A DNA stretch of 64,000 nt from contig CM030865.1 of the NCBI GenBank assembly GCA_018105865.1, positions 8,646,198-8,710,197 on the forward strand, read 5' to 3'. This document shows, in pieces, positions 31,085-42,539 of this stretch (position 1 is the stretch's first letter; every line of letters begins with the position of its first letter). This stretch comes from Metaphire vulgaris (taxonomy: Eukaryota; Annelida; Clitellata; Crassiclitellata; Megascolecidae). Position numbers and translations under genes: made by a program. Under the pieces are notes generated by a model that was not told the DNA's origin, made no database searches, and saw only the letters and a list, made by a program, of their open reading frames with translations.

Positions 31085-31490
31085 ACGCTATCTTGGCTTT
31101 CCGTTTGCTGATGGAACGACACCAAACATATCAACAACCTCTGAATGATGCACACGTCGACATCAAGTCTGCCTTCGAGTCTGTTGATCACCAGGCGTTG
31201 TGGAAGGTCCTTTGTGGTGCCGGAACGTGATCATTAATCAGCAACCTGATCGAAGATTTACACGGCAACACTCGTGTTCGTATTCACTCTGGCCGTCTGG
31301 CGGCCGACTCTCCAACCGATTCTCCACAACGTCAGGACTGCGAAAGGTTGTATCCTAGCTCCCCCCTCTTCTGCGGCGCATTCGATTGGGTGTTATGTCA
31401 TGCGCTCTCCAACCAGAGAATCAATATCGCCGGACGAATCTTCTCCGATCTGACGTATGCAGATGTCATTGCCAGGCTTGTCCATCGGAC
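31085..31490 (+). pseudogene. LINE reverse transcriptase fragment
   Basis: TIDAILAFRLLMERHQTYQ, then NDAHVDIKSAFESVDHQAL (motif A), SNLIEDLHGNTRVRIHSG, SPQRQDCERL (damaged motif B), FDWVLCH, and FSDLTYADVIA (damaged YADD). The same layout as 21430-22570 but a different segment of RT. Followed by an array of CCCATCCCATC (31510-31570). Confidence 0.78.
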
Positions 31491-31811
31491 AGATTTTTCT
31501 GTCCCGTTCCCATCCCATCCCATCCCATGGCAATGTATGCCTGTCCCATCCCATCCCATCCCATCGTCCCAAGAGATCCCATTATAATATTAATATGAAA
31601 TATTAATACTGTGTAATACAGTTCGAATTATATTACGAATTATGAAATATATGAAAGTTTAGGTTTAATGTCTACTAAATAGGACTACCTGTACAAAGAA
31701 TTGACAGAAACATGTAAAACGACAGAATTTATTAACTACTAACTTTTATGTCTCACCACAAAATGTAGCTGCAAATAATTAATTGTAGGGCTCTAAAATA
31801 ACGTCATCTAA

Positions 31812-33690
31812 GTAAGTAAGTAAGTAAGTAAAATCTCAAAAACTTTTAGTAAACATCTATATTGTTCCCGGAAAGCAGCACAACAGTAGCTGCTTATTCT
31901 TATGCGCTTAGTCTTTCTTGAAATAGCTATAGGCAGGGTGGTTTGTCGGCCGGGCAAATGTCAGTGTATCCATGAGGCGGCTGGTCAGGTTGTTGTTGCT
32001 ATGGGGAAATGACTTTTCGAATAGGAAGGTTTTAAGTTTAGACCTAAAGGCTTGAGGAGACAGTGAAGGAATTAAAGGAAATGAGGATTCGGAGCTTATT
32101 GTTTGACCACGTCCTAGGCTGCGGAGGAGGCTGGAATTGAGTTCCAAAGTTCTGGTGCGGCGTATGAGAAAGCGCGGTTGCAGATTTTGAGTGATGACTG
32201 ATTTAACGGGCGTGAAAGTGTGAGATGAGATGATGATTGTTTAGGTCGGGGAGGCTGAGGCGTTAAGAGTTTACGAAGGTAAGCCGGTTTTGACGAATGA
32301 AGTGAACTTTAAGTAATCGTTATTATCTTGTACTGTATACGTTCAGATATTTTAAGCCAGTGTAGTGACTTCAGTATGGGTGAAATATGGCAGAACTTTG
32401 GTGATTTGGTTACTGCTCGGGCTAGTGCATTTTGAATTGATTGTAATTTATTGATGGAGGTTTTGGGAGGTTATAGTAAAGGGAGTTGCAGTAATCTAGT
32501 TTGGAATGGACTATTGAAGTGGCGATTGTGGATGCAGTTTTGGTGTCAAGGCAAGGACGGAGGCGACGTAGATCGCGAATGTGGGCAGCAGGATTTCGAT
32601 AGTTGGGAGATCTGTGATTCTAAATTTAGGGATGAATCAATTTTGAAACCAAGATTTTTGCAGTTGGAGCAGGGGTTATTGTGGTATCTGGAGTCAGGAC
32701 TAGCTTGGGACTGTCAATTTTTTTAACTTGTTGGGGTAGACCTATTAAGAGGAATTCAGTCTTGGATGGATTAAGAGCAAGGAGGTTAGATGACATCCAT
32801 GACGAAATAGACGAGAATGCTGATTCGACGCAAAGTAATTGATGTGTCAAATGAGGATGGCGAAAAGAACAGGAATAACTGAGTGTCGTCGGCATAGAGT
32901 TGGTGATTCAAGTTGAGGGAATTGATTAAGGATGACAGTGGTGTGGTATAGAGACTGAACAATACAGGCCCTAGGACGGATCCTTGGGGCACTCCCGAAG
33001 TTTACGCTATGAGATGATGAGGTTTGTTTGAGACACGAGACTTGGAAGGAACGAGACTTGAGGTAAGATTTGAACCAGTGATGAGCTTTGTCGGATATGC
33101 CGAACCAGTGGGGAGAGTCGCTCGAGTAGAATATTGTGATCGATAGTGTCGAATGCGGCAGAAAGGTCGAGGAGGCAAAGACCAGTGACTTGTCGGAGAC
33201 CGATAGCAGTTAAGAGTCTGTCGTAAATGTAGGCCAGGACAGTTTCTGTAGAGTGATGTTTAGTGTAGGCAGATTGATGAGTGTTATATAGTGAGTTATT
33301 TGAAAGATGATCGGTGAGTCTAGAAAGGACGATTTTCTCGGTGAGTTTTGATAGAAGAGAAAGATTTGAGATCGGGCGGTAGTTATTAAGATCTTCTCGG
33401 TCAAGGCCAGGCTTTTTATAAGAGGAATGACGAAAGAGTTTTTAAACGAGGATGGGAAAATACCTGTGGTGAGAGATAGGTTAATAATTCTTGTTATAGT
33501 TGGCGTAAGCACAGTGGAGCACTGTTTTGAGAGAGAAGTGGGTATTGGGTCAAGATCGCATTGTTTATTTGGAAAGGAGAGAAGGAGTTTGGATACCTCT
33601 TCTTCAGTTGCAGGATTGAAGTTGGAGAAATCGCACGGAGGTTGTGACGGAGATGGGTGGTGAGGAGAGGCAGTTTGATTAGTCAAAGTC
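31812..33690 (-). pseudogene. L2-like LINE ORF2, C-terminal two-thirds
   Basis: The longest copy of the AAGTAAAATCTC LINE family. From its 5' side: FNPATEEEVSKLLLSFPNKQ, CDLDPIPTSLSKQCSTVLTP, IINLSLTTGIFPSSFKNSFV (fingers), LLDLSAAFDTIDH (motif A, in another frame), [20 protein letters not shown] (motif B), [12 protein letters not shown] (catalytic YADD), [20 protein letters not shown], and the C-terminus SPQAFRSKLKTFLFEKSF. The 3' UTR ends in a GTAA/AAGT tail at 31812-31832. Several frameshifts; dead. Confidence 0.9.
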
Positions 33691-33699
33691 GAGGCAAGG

Positions 33700-33815
33700 T
33701 TGTTAAGAATTGGAGATTTTTCCAGAGAAGAAATTAGAAATAGTATTACGTCGTATCTACCTCGCTGCCGCAGTCATGGACAGACTCCACCCAATCTGGC
33801 GAGACCGGCATGTAT
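33700..33815 (+). pseudogene. Short LINE RT-connector fragment
   Basis: KLEIVLRRIYLAAAVMDRLH, then PIWRDRH resembles the stretch following the RT palm in RTE/I-type LINEs (RI..A...M..L..IW). It ends at the (TA)n tract. Confidence 0.5.
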
Positions 33816-33816
33816 G

Positions 33817-33817
<1 letters not shown>

Positions 33818-33901
<84 letters not shown>
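33818..33901. repeat. (TA)n microsatellite
   Basis: About 84 bp of pure TA. Confidence 0.98.
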
Positions 33902-33902
<1 letters not shown>

Positions 33903-34149
33903 TAGAGCGCGTATATGCCAAGGAAAACATAGCTGGACCAAATTAAAACGTTCGCAGGCTCACTATCATCTCTGTGGTCGGACGCTATCAACATTGCTCA
34001 CGGAGCGACGCAACGGCCCCAGTCGGCTATGCGATAACGACGACGTTATCTTCATTAGCCGAAATCTGCCAGCCAGAGGCTGTTTAACATTCAGACACAA
34101 GCAATGCTCTGCCGTACGAAAGTTTCGAGAGGAACAGACATTTTCACTG

Positions 34150-34610
34150 GATTCCAGTATTAACGAAAATTTTTTTAAAAGTATAACTTTCTTTAAAATA
34201 CCTACTCACGACAAATTACTAGAAAAGTAAACTCACATGTAATACGACCACACGTATTTAATTTTCTAAAGCGAAATTATATTTAATGTAACTGCGAAAA
34301 TGACGAAAAGTATGACATAGGCCTACCACAGGAAAGTAGTATCTGTCATAAAAGTAAGTAGATTCCTGCAATTCAACCGAAGACATGCGCGGATATCAAC
34401 GTGTCTGCACTGCACGTGTGTGCTGAACATATAGACCTATATCTGCGCAACTGCACTCTCACCTAATGTGCGCTCGTGTGTGTGTGTGTACGTGACTGCG
34501 ACAATTAATATTGGAGCTTAATTTATTACACATCTGATCAATTATCAATTAAAATGCAGCAATGACCGAATGAAAAATCGAAGAAATACGGCTAAAAGGT
34601 TTGCACCACC
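34150..34610. repeat. Unclassified dispersed repeat, copy 2
   Basis: Aligns with 2035-2490 in the same orientation; see that entry for the shared blocks. Confidence 0.65.
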
Positions 34611-34779
34611 TCGCCGTGAATAATTATAATATTACTAAAAATCTTCTGTGACTTGGGCTTTGCTTCACAAACTCCCTACCCCTTGTAGGGCTCAAAGCTT
34701 TTGACATAATTTTTAGAGAGGGATCGCCGAAAGTTTGACAGTTGTTGACAAGTGGAGAATGAGGGTAAAAATTCCTGAC

Positions 34780-35500
34780 TTAATTAATAGACAGCCCCTA
34801 CGTTTTCCGGTGGCGCCGTTTCCGGCGGCCAAGCATGCTCCTGTGCATGCCTCGGAAAAGCGTCGTTCTGGGCGGTTCGACGATATGTTGCGCTCGTTTT
34901 AGCGCAAAATGTGCGAGTAGTGACCTTCCCGTCATTTTCGGGAGGTCCTCTGCGCTTTTCTCGGGTGGATTAGGACGGTTTTAGTCGCCGATTCGTCGCC
35001 TGTCTGGTCCGCCATCTTGTTTTGCGATTTTTCTATCAACGCGGCCTGGCAGAACTGCAGACTAGATACCCGTGCGGGAATGCTGCGACATCCGTTCTAA
35101 TTGTAACCTGGAATTCCATCCAAAGTCGGATTCACCTAGATCGACGACGGTTTACTCACGGGAGTCCGCATCTCAGAAATTCTCCGTGTGGCTCGCCTCG
35201 CGGACAGTTCTCACAACATCCGCGGAATTTACAACATCTCATCCCGTGTTTTTGTTTTTGTTCCTTTGACGTGCCTGGTGCGGACGGTTCTACAGCGGAA
35301 GGCTCCTTTCTACGGGATTGCTGTCGTGGGCGTTTGGGCGGCGATTTCCGTCGTTTCCATCAGGGCTGACTTTACGCTGTCTCTGTTATCTGACGTTCCC
35401 CATCGGCATGCCAAAGTATGTCAAAGCGCCTTTGAGTTCGACCTTCGTCGTGCGTACGGCGCTATAGAAGTTGTCAAGAAGATAAAGATAAAGATACGCG
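34780..35500 (+). repeat. GC-rich block ending in a LINE/SINE-like 3' tail
   Basis: A CpG-rich stretch (CCGGTGGCGCCGTTTCCGGC, GTCCGCCATCTTG) leads to AAAGCGCCTTTGAGTTCG and CGGCGCTATAGAAGTTGTCA, followed by a GATAAA repeat tail (35480-35497). The same 3' end is seen reversed at 28790. I read no conserved protein. It could be a processed transcript or a LINE/SINE with an unfamiliar body. Confidence 0.5.
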
Positions 35501-35616
35501 TTAAATGTCGCAAGATATTGAACATGATAGTGAATATAAAAGGAACCTTCAAGAATTAAGCCACAGAACTCTAGACAGGAATGAGGGCAACTGTCAATAT
35601 AGAATCCTAAATCTAT

Positions 35617-35634
35617 TATTATTATTACTATTAT

Positions 35635-35694
<60 letters not shown>

Positions 35695-35695
35695 G
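35617..35695. repeat. (ACT)n microsatellite
   Basis: About 80 bp of ACT units. Confidence 0.98.
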
Positions 35696-35980
35696 TAAGT
35701 ATATGCCATTCAGTATTATAGAGGACAGAGCATGGCCAACTTAGTTTATTTCTTATATTATAATTTTTTCATCTTCTTGCATAATGAATTCAATTTTTTT
35801 GAAACTGACTTCAGACTGTCAATGAATGAATTATAACAAATACTCGGACCCCCAAAACAACAAACCTTCTTAATAATATATATATATTGAGTTCTAATTT
35901 ATAGACCTATGACTCGCATTATGAAGAAATCAGTGCAGGTTTTGTAGTTTGACAACAGTTGAAATTAGAAACAAAACTTT

Positions 35981-37012
35981 TTAGTTGGCGCCTGAGCATA
36001 GATTCATTCCTGCTTGAACTCGGTTGATCAGTGAATCAGTGAATTTCAACATTCTCCTTTCAATCAGACGCTTTCCTCTTATTGGCCATGAGCGATAATG
36101 GAAGAGTAGAGCGTCGACCGGTGAAGTGAAATGAACAATGTCATCGCTTCTAATAACGTTTTCAGACAGAATCAGATGAACGTGCCAAATGAGAATTCGT
36201 TCTGGTCGAGCCATGACTTTGGAACGAATTGTGTGTGAGTAGATGTAATTCTCTTTGGAAGTCTTCAGCAACGCTTTGATGTTATAGCGTTTGAGAAGAG
36301 TATTGTTCAGAGATGTAATATCATCAGGCGCCTCGAGTGGAAAGAACTGATTCCGGAAACTGTAGGAAGCGATCAGATCCGGATTCCGGACTCTCGAATG
36401 AATTGCTTCGAGCATCGATTTCCAACTATCGGTCTTCAGTGGAACAATGACCTCATCAGGATCCTGATTTATAAGATACTTGGTTCGGTACATTGTTCGA
36501 TACGCACAGTCACTTATGGTAACGATTTGTCCGTGGTAATGAAGGCCTCTGCAAACAGGAGGAGTGAACGAATACAACTCAACTATGCCCTTCTTTCTGT
36601 AGGCTTCCAAGCAGTTTATTAGCTTCCGATTGGTGTTAGTGTCAACATAGAAAACGAACTTTTCTGCGCCAAAGATACGATTTACTTCAATGAAGTTGAC
36701 GATGTCTACGGGTTTGTAATATTTCCCATGAATAGGAGATGTACAGACGGTGAACGAAACGTCGTAAATATTTTGAGTAGATCTCTTGTTGCTTTTGGCG
36801 TTTTTAGTTTTAGTTCTTCTACTAGAAACAGTGCGAAAAATGTTGTGGAAACGGTCCTGTTTCGTTCTTTTCGAGAGCGAAGATGAAGAATTTCTTAGAT
36901 CGACCACGCAAACTCTGTTTTCCAAGGAAGGAACGGAATGATTTCTGTTCGCCAGAGACGCTGAGCGCAGAACATAGTGTGGCGGAGTCTTCGGAAGATC
37001 GCAGACGAACAT
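35981..37012 (-). CDS. GT92 (DUF23) glycosyltransferase-like protein
   Basis: An open frame of 343 codons from the first ATG at 37012 to the stop at 35981; it stays open a little further upstream, where GATTATCAG could be a splice acceptor, so a first exon with the signal anchor may be missing. Landmarks of GT92: YDVSFTVCTSPIHGKYYKPV, IVNFIEVNRIFGAEKFVFYV, CRGLHYHGQIVTISDCAYRT, MYRTKYLINQDPDEVIVPLK (the acidic DPDE motif) and DALLFHYRSWPI. Family knowledge: GT92 includes C. elegans GALT-1, a Golgi galactosyltransferase acting on fucosylated N-glycans. N-terminal residues 25-85 are basic and serine-rich, like a stem. No frameshift is seen. Confidence 0.85.
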   Translation of the reverse strand: MFVCDLPKTPPHYVLRSASLANRNHSVPSLENRVCVVDLRNSSSSLSKRTKQDRFHNIFRTVSSRRTKTKNAKSNKRSTQNIYDVSFTVCTSPIHGKYYKPVDIVNFIEVNRIFGAEKFVFYVDTNTNRKLINCLEAYRKKGIVELYSFTPPVCRGLHYHGQIVTISDCAYRTMYRTKYLINQDPDEVIVPLKTDSWKSMLEAIHSRVRNPDLIASYSFRNQFFPLEAPDDITSLNNTLLKRYNIKALLKTSKENYIYSHTIRSKVMARPERILIWHVHLILSENVIRSDDIVHFTSPVDALLFHYRSWPIRGKRLIERRMLKFTDSLINRVQAGMNLCSGAN

Positions 37013-37074
37013 AGCGACCAGAAACCTGATAATCAAAATTAATTCTCAATCAAATCTGTCAGTGTCTATATACA

Positions 37075-37200
37075 GGTAAGTAAGTAAAATCTTGTGAATT
37101 TTTATAGCGCTTTTAATGGCACAGCGATAGATGCTTATTTTTAAGCGCTTAGTCTTGGCCTAAATTTGAATTAGTCATATCTAAAAGGAGGCAGAAGAAT
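37075..37200 (-). repeat. 3' tail fragment of the AAGTAAAATCTC LINE family
   Basis: AAGTAAGTAAAATCTTGTGA, then TATAGCGC and GATGCTTATTTTTAAGCGCT. It lies about 60 bp upstream of the GT92 ATG and could limit that gene's promoter or sit in its first intron. Confidence 0.75.
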
Positions 37201-38075
37201 TTCATTCGAAGGGTTTTCATGGCGGGACGCTACGACTGTGAAGGAAAGGGTTCTTGAAGAGAAGTATAGATGGCATCATCTTTAAATCGCGAGAAAACGG
37301 AACAATGTAAAAAATATAGGTGTACAACGTATGCCTACCTAATGTGTGGTATATTCTAAAATGGGGACCGTGTTTATAGTTCGTAAACTGCTCGGTGATA
37401 GCAAAATTAATTTTTACAAAAGAATTAACAAGGGAACATGACCGCATTTTAATATTCATTTGCAATAGGACAATTCAATTGACGCTGCTGATTGAAACTC
37501 TTATACTTTCAGAGGTTGGACTGTGGTCTTAAAATTTTAGGCGGCAGATTACTGAAATCACTTGAATGAATTAATGGTTAGCCTATTGTGTTTGGAAACC
37601 AAACCAGTAGGCCGTAAGGAGTGTGGCACTTTCCTTGACTAGCAGCTGACCTAATAATGCGATGGGTGAAAGCAGATGCAATGAAAATCCTATCCATGTT
37701 AATATCTAATCCATTTTTATGGATTTTCAAATTCTAAGAACGATTGAATCTACAAAATTTTTGTCTTTGTTAAATTATTTTTCAAAAATTCGAAATTTAG
37801 AAATGCTCGCTTGCTCAAAAATAATCCTCAAAATGATTTCCAATAAATTTTCTTGAAGCAAATTTGAGATCAAATTCTCGTAGTTGTTGTTGTTGCTAAG
37901 TAAATACAGTGCCTAAATTCGTCCGAACATTGCGAAACAATGCAGAATTAAGTCGATGTTGTGCATTAATGGCTAAGCATGCTATCGATTGCTATATCTC
38001 AAGCATTGAGGGTTAAGAAATTACAGGAGCAGTGTTACCCAAACTAGTTTTAGATCAATAGAGCGAATTGATCTT
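37201..38075. other. No gene recognised
   Basis: AT-rich; no domain, exon or repeat recognised. Confidence 0.4.
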
Positions 38076-38079
38076 GGCG

Positions 38080-38160
38080 CATAGTTATAGTTATAGTCAT
38101 AGGCTAATTTATATAGCGCTATTGTCCTAGCGGGCTAGAGTCAAGAGCGCATGTTCTCTG
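38080..38160 (-). repeat. LINE 3' UTR fragment with GTTATA tail
   Basis: GTTATAGTTATAGTCATAGG, then TTATATAGCGCTATTGTCC and GAGTCAAGAGCGC, the usual layout of L2-like 3' ends in this window. Confidence 0.6.
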
Positions 38161-38497
38161 GGTTTCTACTGTTTAGGCAAAATCCAAAGTTCACAGATTA
38201 TTGGGACAATCTTGAAATAAAGATTTCCATGACATCAACCATTGCACTAATAGCTCAACTATATCGCTGATTTAATAGCTAGTTAAGCGTCATGTCTACT
38301 TCATGAGCAATAAAAACAAGATAAACGTGTAACAGCAAGATAAACGTGTTTCTACGCTTATCTACGGTCGTCTTCTTTTGCTTAAGAACCTTGGAAATGC
38401 TTTGATACAGGGGACCAAAAGTGGACCACAAAATTGCCAACCTAGGGCTAATTAATTATCAATCTAGACCCCAACAGAATTCACATCAAATTGAATA

Positions 38498-38536
38498 TGG
38501 TCATCATCATCTTCATCATCTTCATAATCTTCATCA

Positions 38537-38568
<32 letters not shown>

Positions 38569-38650
38569 GTTATCATCATCATCATAATTATCATCATCGT
38601 CTTCATCATGATCATCATCATCAGCTTCTTCTTCTTCTTCTTCTTCTTCA
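38498..38650. repeat. (ATC)n/(GTC)n/(CTT)n compound microsatellite
   Basis: Mixed trinucleotide tract giving aspartate- or valine-rich spurious frames. Confidence 0.96.
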
Positions 38651-38729
38651 CGTTCTGTCCTCATGGCGGCAATAGTTAAATACGAAACATTTCCATTTGC
38701 TTTATCTTTCATCAATCCGCACCCTTCTA

Positions 38730-38890
38730 CAATAGGGATGTTCTTTGTGTCCAGACCTCCTTGATATTATCCATCCATCTTTTTCTTGGTCTTCCTCGCC
38801 ATCTGTTTCCTTATACTTTCTGTTTATGTAGCGTCTTGTAGGCCCATCTATTGTTATCCATTATTTTAGCATGTCCAGACCAAGTTAATC
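38730..38890 (-). pseudogene. LINE ORF2 extreme C-terminus
   Basis: Minus strand: RRLTWSGHAKIMDNNRW and, in the next frame, RWRGRPRKRWMDNIKEVWTQ. The R..W.GH....D.RW and GRPR.RW.D.I patterns are hallmarks of RTE/I-type LINE ends. One stop. Confidence 0.75.
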
Positions 38891-39000
38891 TCCTTTTGTG
38901 TCACAAAGTGATGTTTATATGTTTGGGTGTGCTCGAGATGTGTGTTAGTATATGCGTTGAAGTAGGAAAGAGTGCATGGATACGTACATTGTTGTGGTTT

Positions 39001-39100
39001 NNNNNNNNNNNNNNNNNNNNNNNNNNNNNNNNNNNNNNNNNNNNNNNNNNNNNNNNNNNNNNNNNNNNNNNNNNNNNNNNNNNNNNNNNNNNNNNNNNNN
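39001..39100. other. Assembly gap, 100 N
   Basis: A run of exactly 100 N, which usually marks a gap of unknown size. Confidence 1.
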
Positions 39101-39167
39101 ATTTTTGTGATTTGCCGATTTTGCACGTGTGTTATAAATTAATATTTTCATTTCTCCAGTAATCAAG

Positions 39168-39393
39168 TCAGGCTTTGTCCTCCTCCGTCCAAGAGTACCA
39201 AAGTTTGGAGAAAGATCTTTCACACGCGGGAACCCGATTCTGTGAAACTCTCTGCCAGACGATGTAACTAAAACTGAGTCCGCCGGACTTTTTCGCTAGG
39301 AATTTAAAACTTATTTATTTAGACTTGGATATGATTTATGTGTAAGTGCTTTTGTTGTGGCATCAGCCTTGCTACTGCGCTATATAAGTTGTC

Positions 39394-39449
<56 letters not shown>

Positions 39450-39450
39450 C
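39168..39450 (+). pseudogene. L2/CR1-like LINE 3' end with (AAT)n tail
   Basis: RSFTRGNPILWNSLPDDVTK then TESAGLFR, the usual C-terminus, followed by ACTGCGCTATATAAGTTGTC and (AAT)n at 39400-39448. Confidence 0.85.
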
Positions 39451-39794
39451 TCTATGACTCCATCTATGCTCAATGCTCAGTGTTCATATTTGATTTCAAA
39501 ATATCAGGCATTTTCATCAATAATTTTTTTCTGACATCTCTCTCTGTTGTTCAGCACGTCTTTTAGCTCCGCTAACCATCTTATAATATGGAATACCCGA
39601 CATTTTTATCTTAATTTTCTGCAAAAACGCAATACATTATTCTACACAAATTGCGATAAATTGCAAATTGGCAAAATCTATGCTGGCGTCTTCCACTGGA
39701 TTTATTAGATTCAAATGGCTGACGCAGGCAGCTGGTCGTTGCTATTTGAATATGTTCTGTTCGTTCTGAATCAGCGTTACAGAAGGGTAATACA

Positions 39795-39808
39795 ACCACG
39801 ACCACGAA

Positions 39809-39843
<35 letters not shown>

Positions 39844-39844
39844 A

Positions 39845-39881
<37 letters not shown>

Positions 39882-39890
39882 CGACCACGA
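39795..39890. repeat. (CGACCA)n minisatellite
   Basis: Hexanucleotide CGACCA array with two CGAACA variants; generates Arg-Pro or Trp-Ser frames that are not genes. It sits immediately upstream of the lectin exon. Confidence 0.96.
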
Positions 39891-39907
39891 CCAAACCCAA
39901 GAACAAT

Positions 39908-40052
39908 AAATACCGAATCATTACTGAAAAAACTGAATTGGACTGATGCTTCCTCGAAGTGCAGTTCTGTAGATCCAACTGCTTCATTGGCAATAGTATC
40001 GTCATGACAGAAGACTATGTTGTCAAAGAATTTCTTAAGAGGGAGATTGCAG
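39908..40052 (+). pseudogene. C-type lectin-like domain, exon 1 (frameshifted)
   Basis: KKLNWTDASSKCSSVDPTAS, LAIVSS, then after a one-base shift MTEDYVVKEFLKREIAG. The W..A...C....A.LA.V.S....Y.V.EFL pattern is the first half of a C-type lectin domain. The exon ends GCAG|GTAAAG, a good splice donor, leaving one base of a glycine codon that is completed by exon 2. The exon start is uncertain and close to a hexanucleotide array. The shift could be a sequencing error or a real lesion. Confidence 0.7.
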
Positions 40053-41473
40053 GTAAAGTTAAATCGGCAATTTTATTAACCAGATAAACCGCGACATCTG
40101 CACTTGTTGCTATAATATTATTCCTTCTCTCATCTTAAGTATGTTGAAATTCGTTTAAATAGTGTTATATACTTTGACATATACTTATGTGCAAAGGAAA
40201 ATTAGAACTATTGAATATTGCAGAGTGAATCAATAATTAATAATCGAAATTGCTGGATACACTAATGCGTTCACATAGGATTATATTATAAGGATTGTAA
40301 GCGCAAAGTGGTCATATTCATGTTTTCAATCGAGCAGGAATTTTCCAATCTTTTATCGTCATTTAAAAATCTTTTGATCAGGTGACACCAAATCAGTTGG
40401 GGATCTTTTTATAGCCAGAAAAGCATTAAGACTCACATAATAGTTAAGTCTTGATAGGAACAAACTGTTGATAAATGGTTAATAAACTTTGAAAAAGTTT
40501 ATATAGACTGATGCTTACATGGATTCTTGCAATTCTAGCCATTCACTAACGTCCATAAATTGATTAACAGGATGCAGGCGCAGCCAGGATTTCAGAATAG
40601 GGGCGTCGACGCCTACAGTGGCGTTCGAGGGGATGTCCGAAGTAGATAAGAGAAACAGCATTAGCTCCTTATCGCAAAATATTAGGGTAAATCTTCTAAC
40701 TTTGCAGAATTCTGAATGCAATAGCACAACTATTCGACACACGCCCCATAGGCCTACCTTAAGACGCTATCTCTTATCGAGTGTCTGGTGGGCTAAAAGA
40801 CGCCGTCCGCGTCGGGTTATGTCAGCGAACGTCAGCAGCAGCAGCAGAAGCTCTGAGTAATATTAGAATTTAGAAGTAGACGACAAGCTCTGGGACATTG
40901 TCTACAGATTTTATTTGTGATTATTGTGAAGTGGACAAAAGCTGTCATACAGTCAATCACGTTGCCCGTTCCCTCCGATATAAATGTCTTATAAGTTTTG
41001 CACAAATTCCACGCTGGTGCGTAGCCTCACAGAGACCCAACCCCTGCCACTGCTAATGCTTAGATGTGCGGCATAGATGCTTTGAAAAATTAACACGTAA
41101 AATGAATAAAAATTAAGATTCTGCAGTAGAACTGAACGAACATTCGAACTATTCAAAAATCTTCGTAAAATTAGGTTATTTTAAAATAAACTAAATTGAA
41201 GAAAACTGACTCTGATTCGAAATTGAGTCGACTTATTATGTTTCGTGTTGAGATATTCGTCGACAATCTCGATTTTACGACCGTGACATTTAAACGTTTG
41301 ATAGCTGGCATAGTTAGCCTACGCTCAGAAATTATCAGTACAAAAGGAGTTTATTATTCTCAATCTGTTTATAATCACACGATTGACAGAGCGATACTAT
41401 AATAGCATATGCTGTGTCAACTGATGACTGTCATTTTGAAGTTATTTGACGTGACTGTGTTTGATATTTCAAG
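40053..41473 (+). other. Inferred intron of the lectin-like gene
   Basis: Bounded by GTAAAG and TTTCAAG. Apart from a degraded hAT-like end near 40608 (CAGTGGCG) I see nothing in it. Confidence 0.55.
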
Positions 41474-41730
41474 GAAACGCGAACGATTGTGCAGATTTTT
41501 GGATTGGAGCACACAGACAGGATGACAATTGTCAGAAACCCTTCGTTTGGCAAATTCAACAGGGTCAGGAAATCTCATTGGTATACGCAGCCTGGGATAG
41601 AGCCCAGCCAGATTGTGATTTGGGCATAGAAAAGTGTGCTACCTTTAGAAGTTTTTGGAATTTTAGATGGAACGACATGTCATGTCAGGCTCTAGCTTGC
41701 GCTCTATGTGAATTGCAAGCATTAGGCTAA
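41474..41730 (+). CDS. C-type lectin-like domain, exon 2 (terminal exon)
   Basis: Starts after TTGATATTTCAAG and joins in phase with exon 1 (G|GA). Reads NANDCADFWIGAHRQDDNC, QKPFVWQ, YAAWDRAQPDCDLGIEKCAT, FRSFWNFRWNDMSCQALACA and LCELQALG, then a stop. WIGA, the WND motif and the paired cysteines place it confidently in the C-type lectin fold. The usual EPN or QPD calcium/sugar motif is replaced by AQPDC, and WND is present, so QPD-type (galactose-type) calcium binding is possible but not certain. Extracellular or secreted role is expected from the family; no signal peptide was found. Confidence 0.85.
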
Positions 41731-42252
41731 TTCAACAATAATCAGTCATTAAGTAAGCCAATGATCCACTTTGACTTAGCATGCCACTTCACTTTAGTGA
41801 GTTTGAAGAACTCAATATAATATTAGGGCCTATATTCGTTCAAATGCTGGTGATTCTGCACATAAACGGTGACTTTGGTAATTTACTTGAAATTCAAATA
41901 CTCTCATGTAAAACTTAATTCATGAAATTTAATAGTCTGAAACTGCACTTTTACAAATGTGTTGTAAAATAATAATAATAATACTAATGAAATTTTTTTT
42001 AAAATACTGATGATAATTTCATGAAAATGACATTATTATCATTAACCTATTATGCACTTTTATAACACCTGGTCTAATACTCTTAAGGTATCAATCGATG
42101 GTAGCCTACTTCAAATTAATTCCGTCGAAGACCAGGTAGGCTAATTCCAGTGAAAAACAGCGATGCTCGAGGAAATGCTAATGAGAAGAGATGTGTTTTG
42201 AGACTTCATCAAGAAACACATTCAATTCTGTGGAAGTTCTGACAGCCAGAGA

Positions 42253-42312
<60 letters not shown>

Positions 42313-42539
42313 ATGATTTTTGGGCCAGAAACAGAAAAAGCTTACTTACAATTTCAGTGTTGGTTCTAGATACATTAAAAAATGAATCAACAGACCTCAT
42401 TGAATGTTTCTGGTGATTTAGCACAGATTACAAATATTGAGGTTGGCCAGACTGCAGTATTGTATTTTATAAACCAGAAGACCAGTCTTGAAAATGATTC
42501 TTTCTCTGTTCAAACGGGCAGTCAGTGTAACTTGCGAAG
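41731..42539. other. No gene; (GA)n tract
   Basis: A GA microsatellite at 42248-42310. The rest is AT-rich with no recognisable domain. Confidence 0.5.

Noticed and set aside
33700..34230. 176-codon frame with Tyr-Ile run
   Set aside because: Runs through a (TA)n tract; only its first ~35 residues resemble a LINE fragment.
38421..38715. Asp/Glu-rich or His-rich proteins
   Set aside because: Products of an ATC/GTC/CTT microsatellite.
39715..40005. Arg-Pro and Trp-Ser repeat proteins
   Set aside because: Frames through the CGACCA minisatellite; only the downstream lectin exon has real signal.
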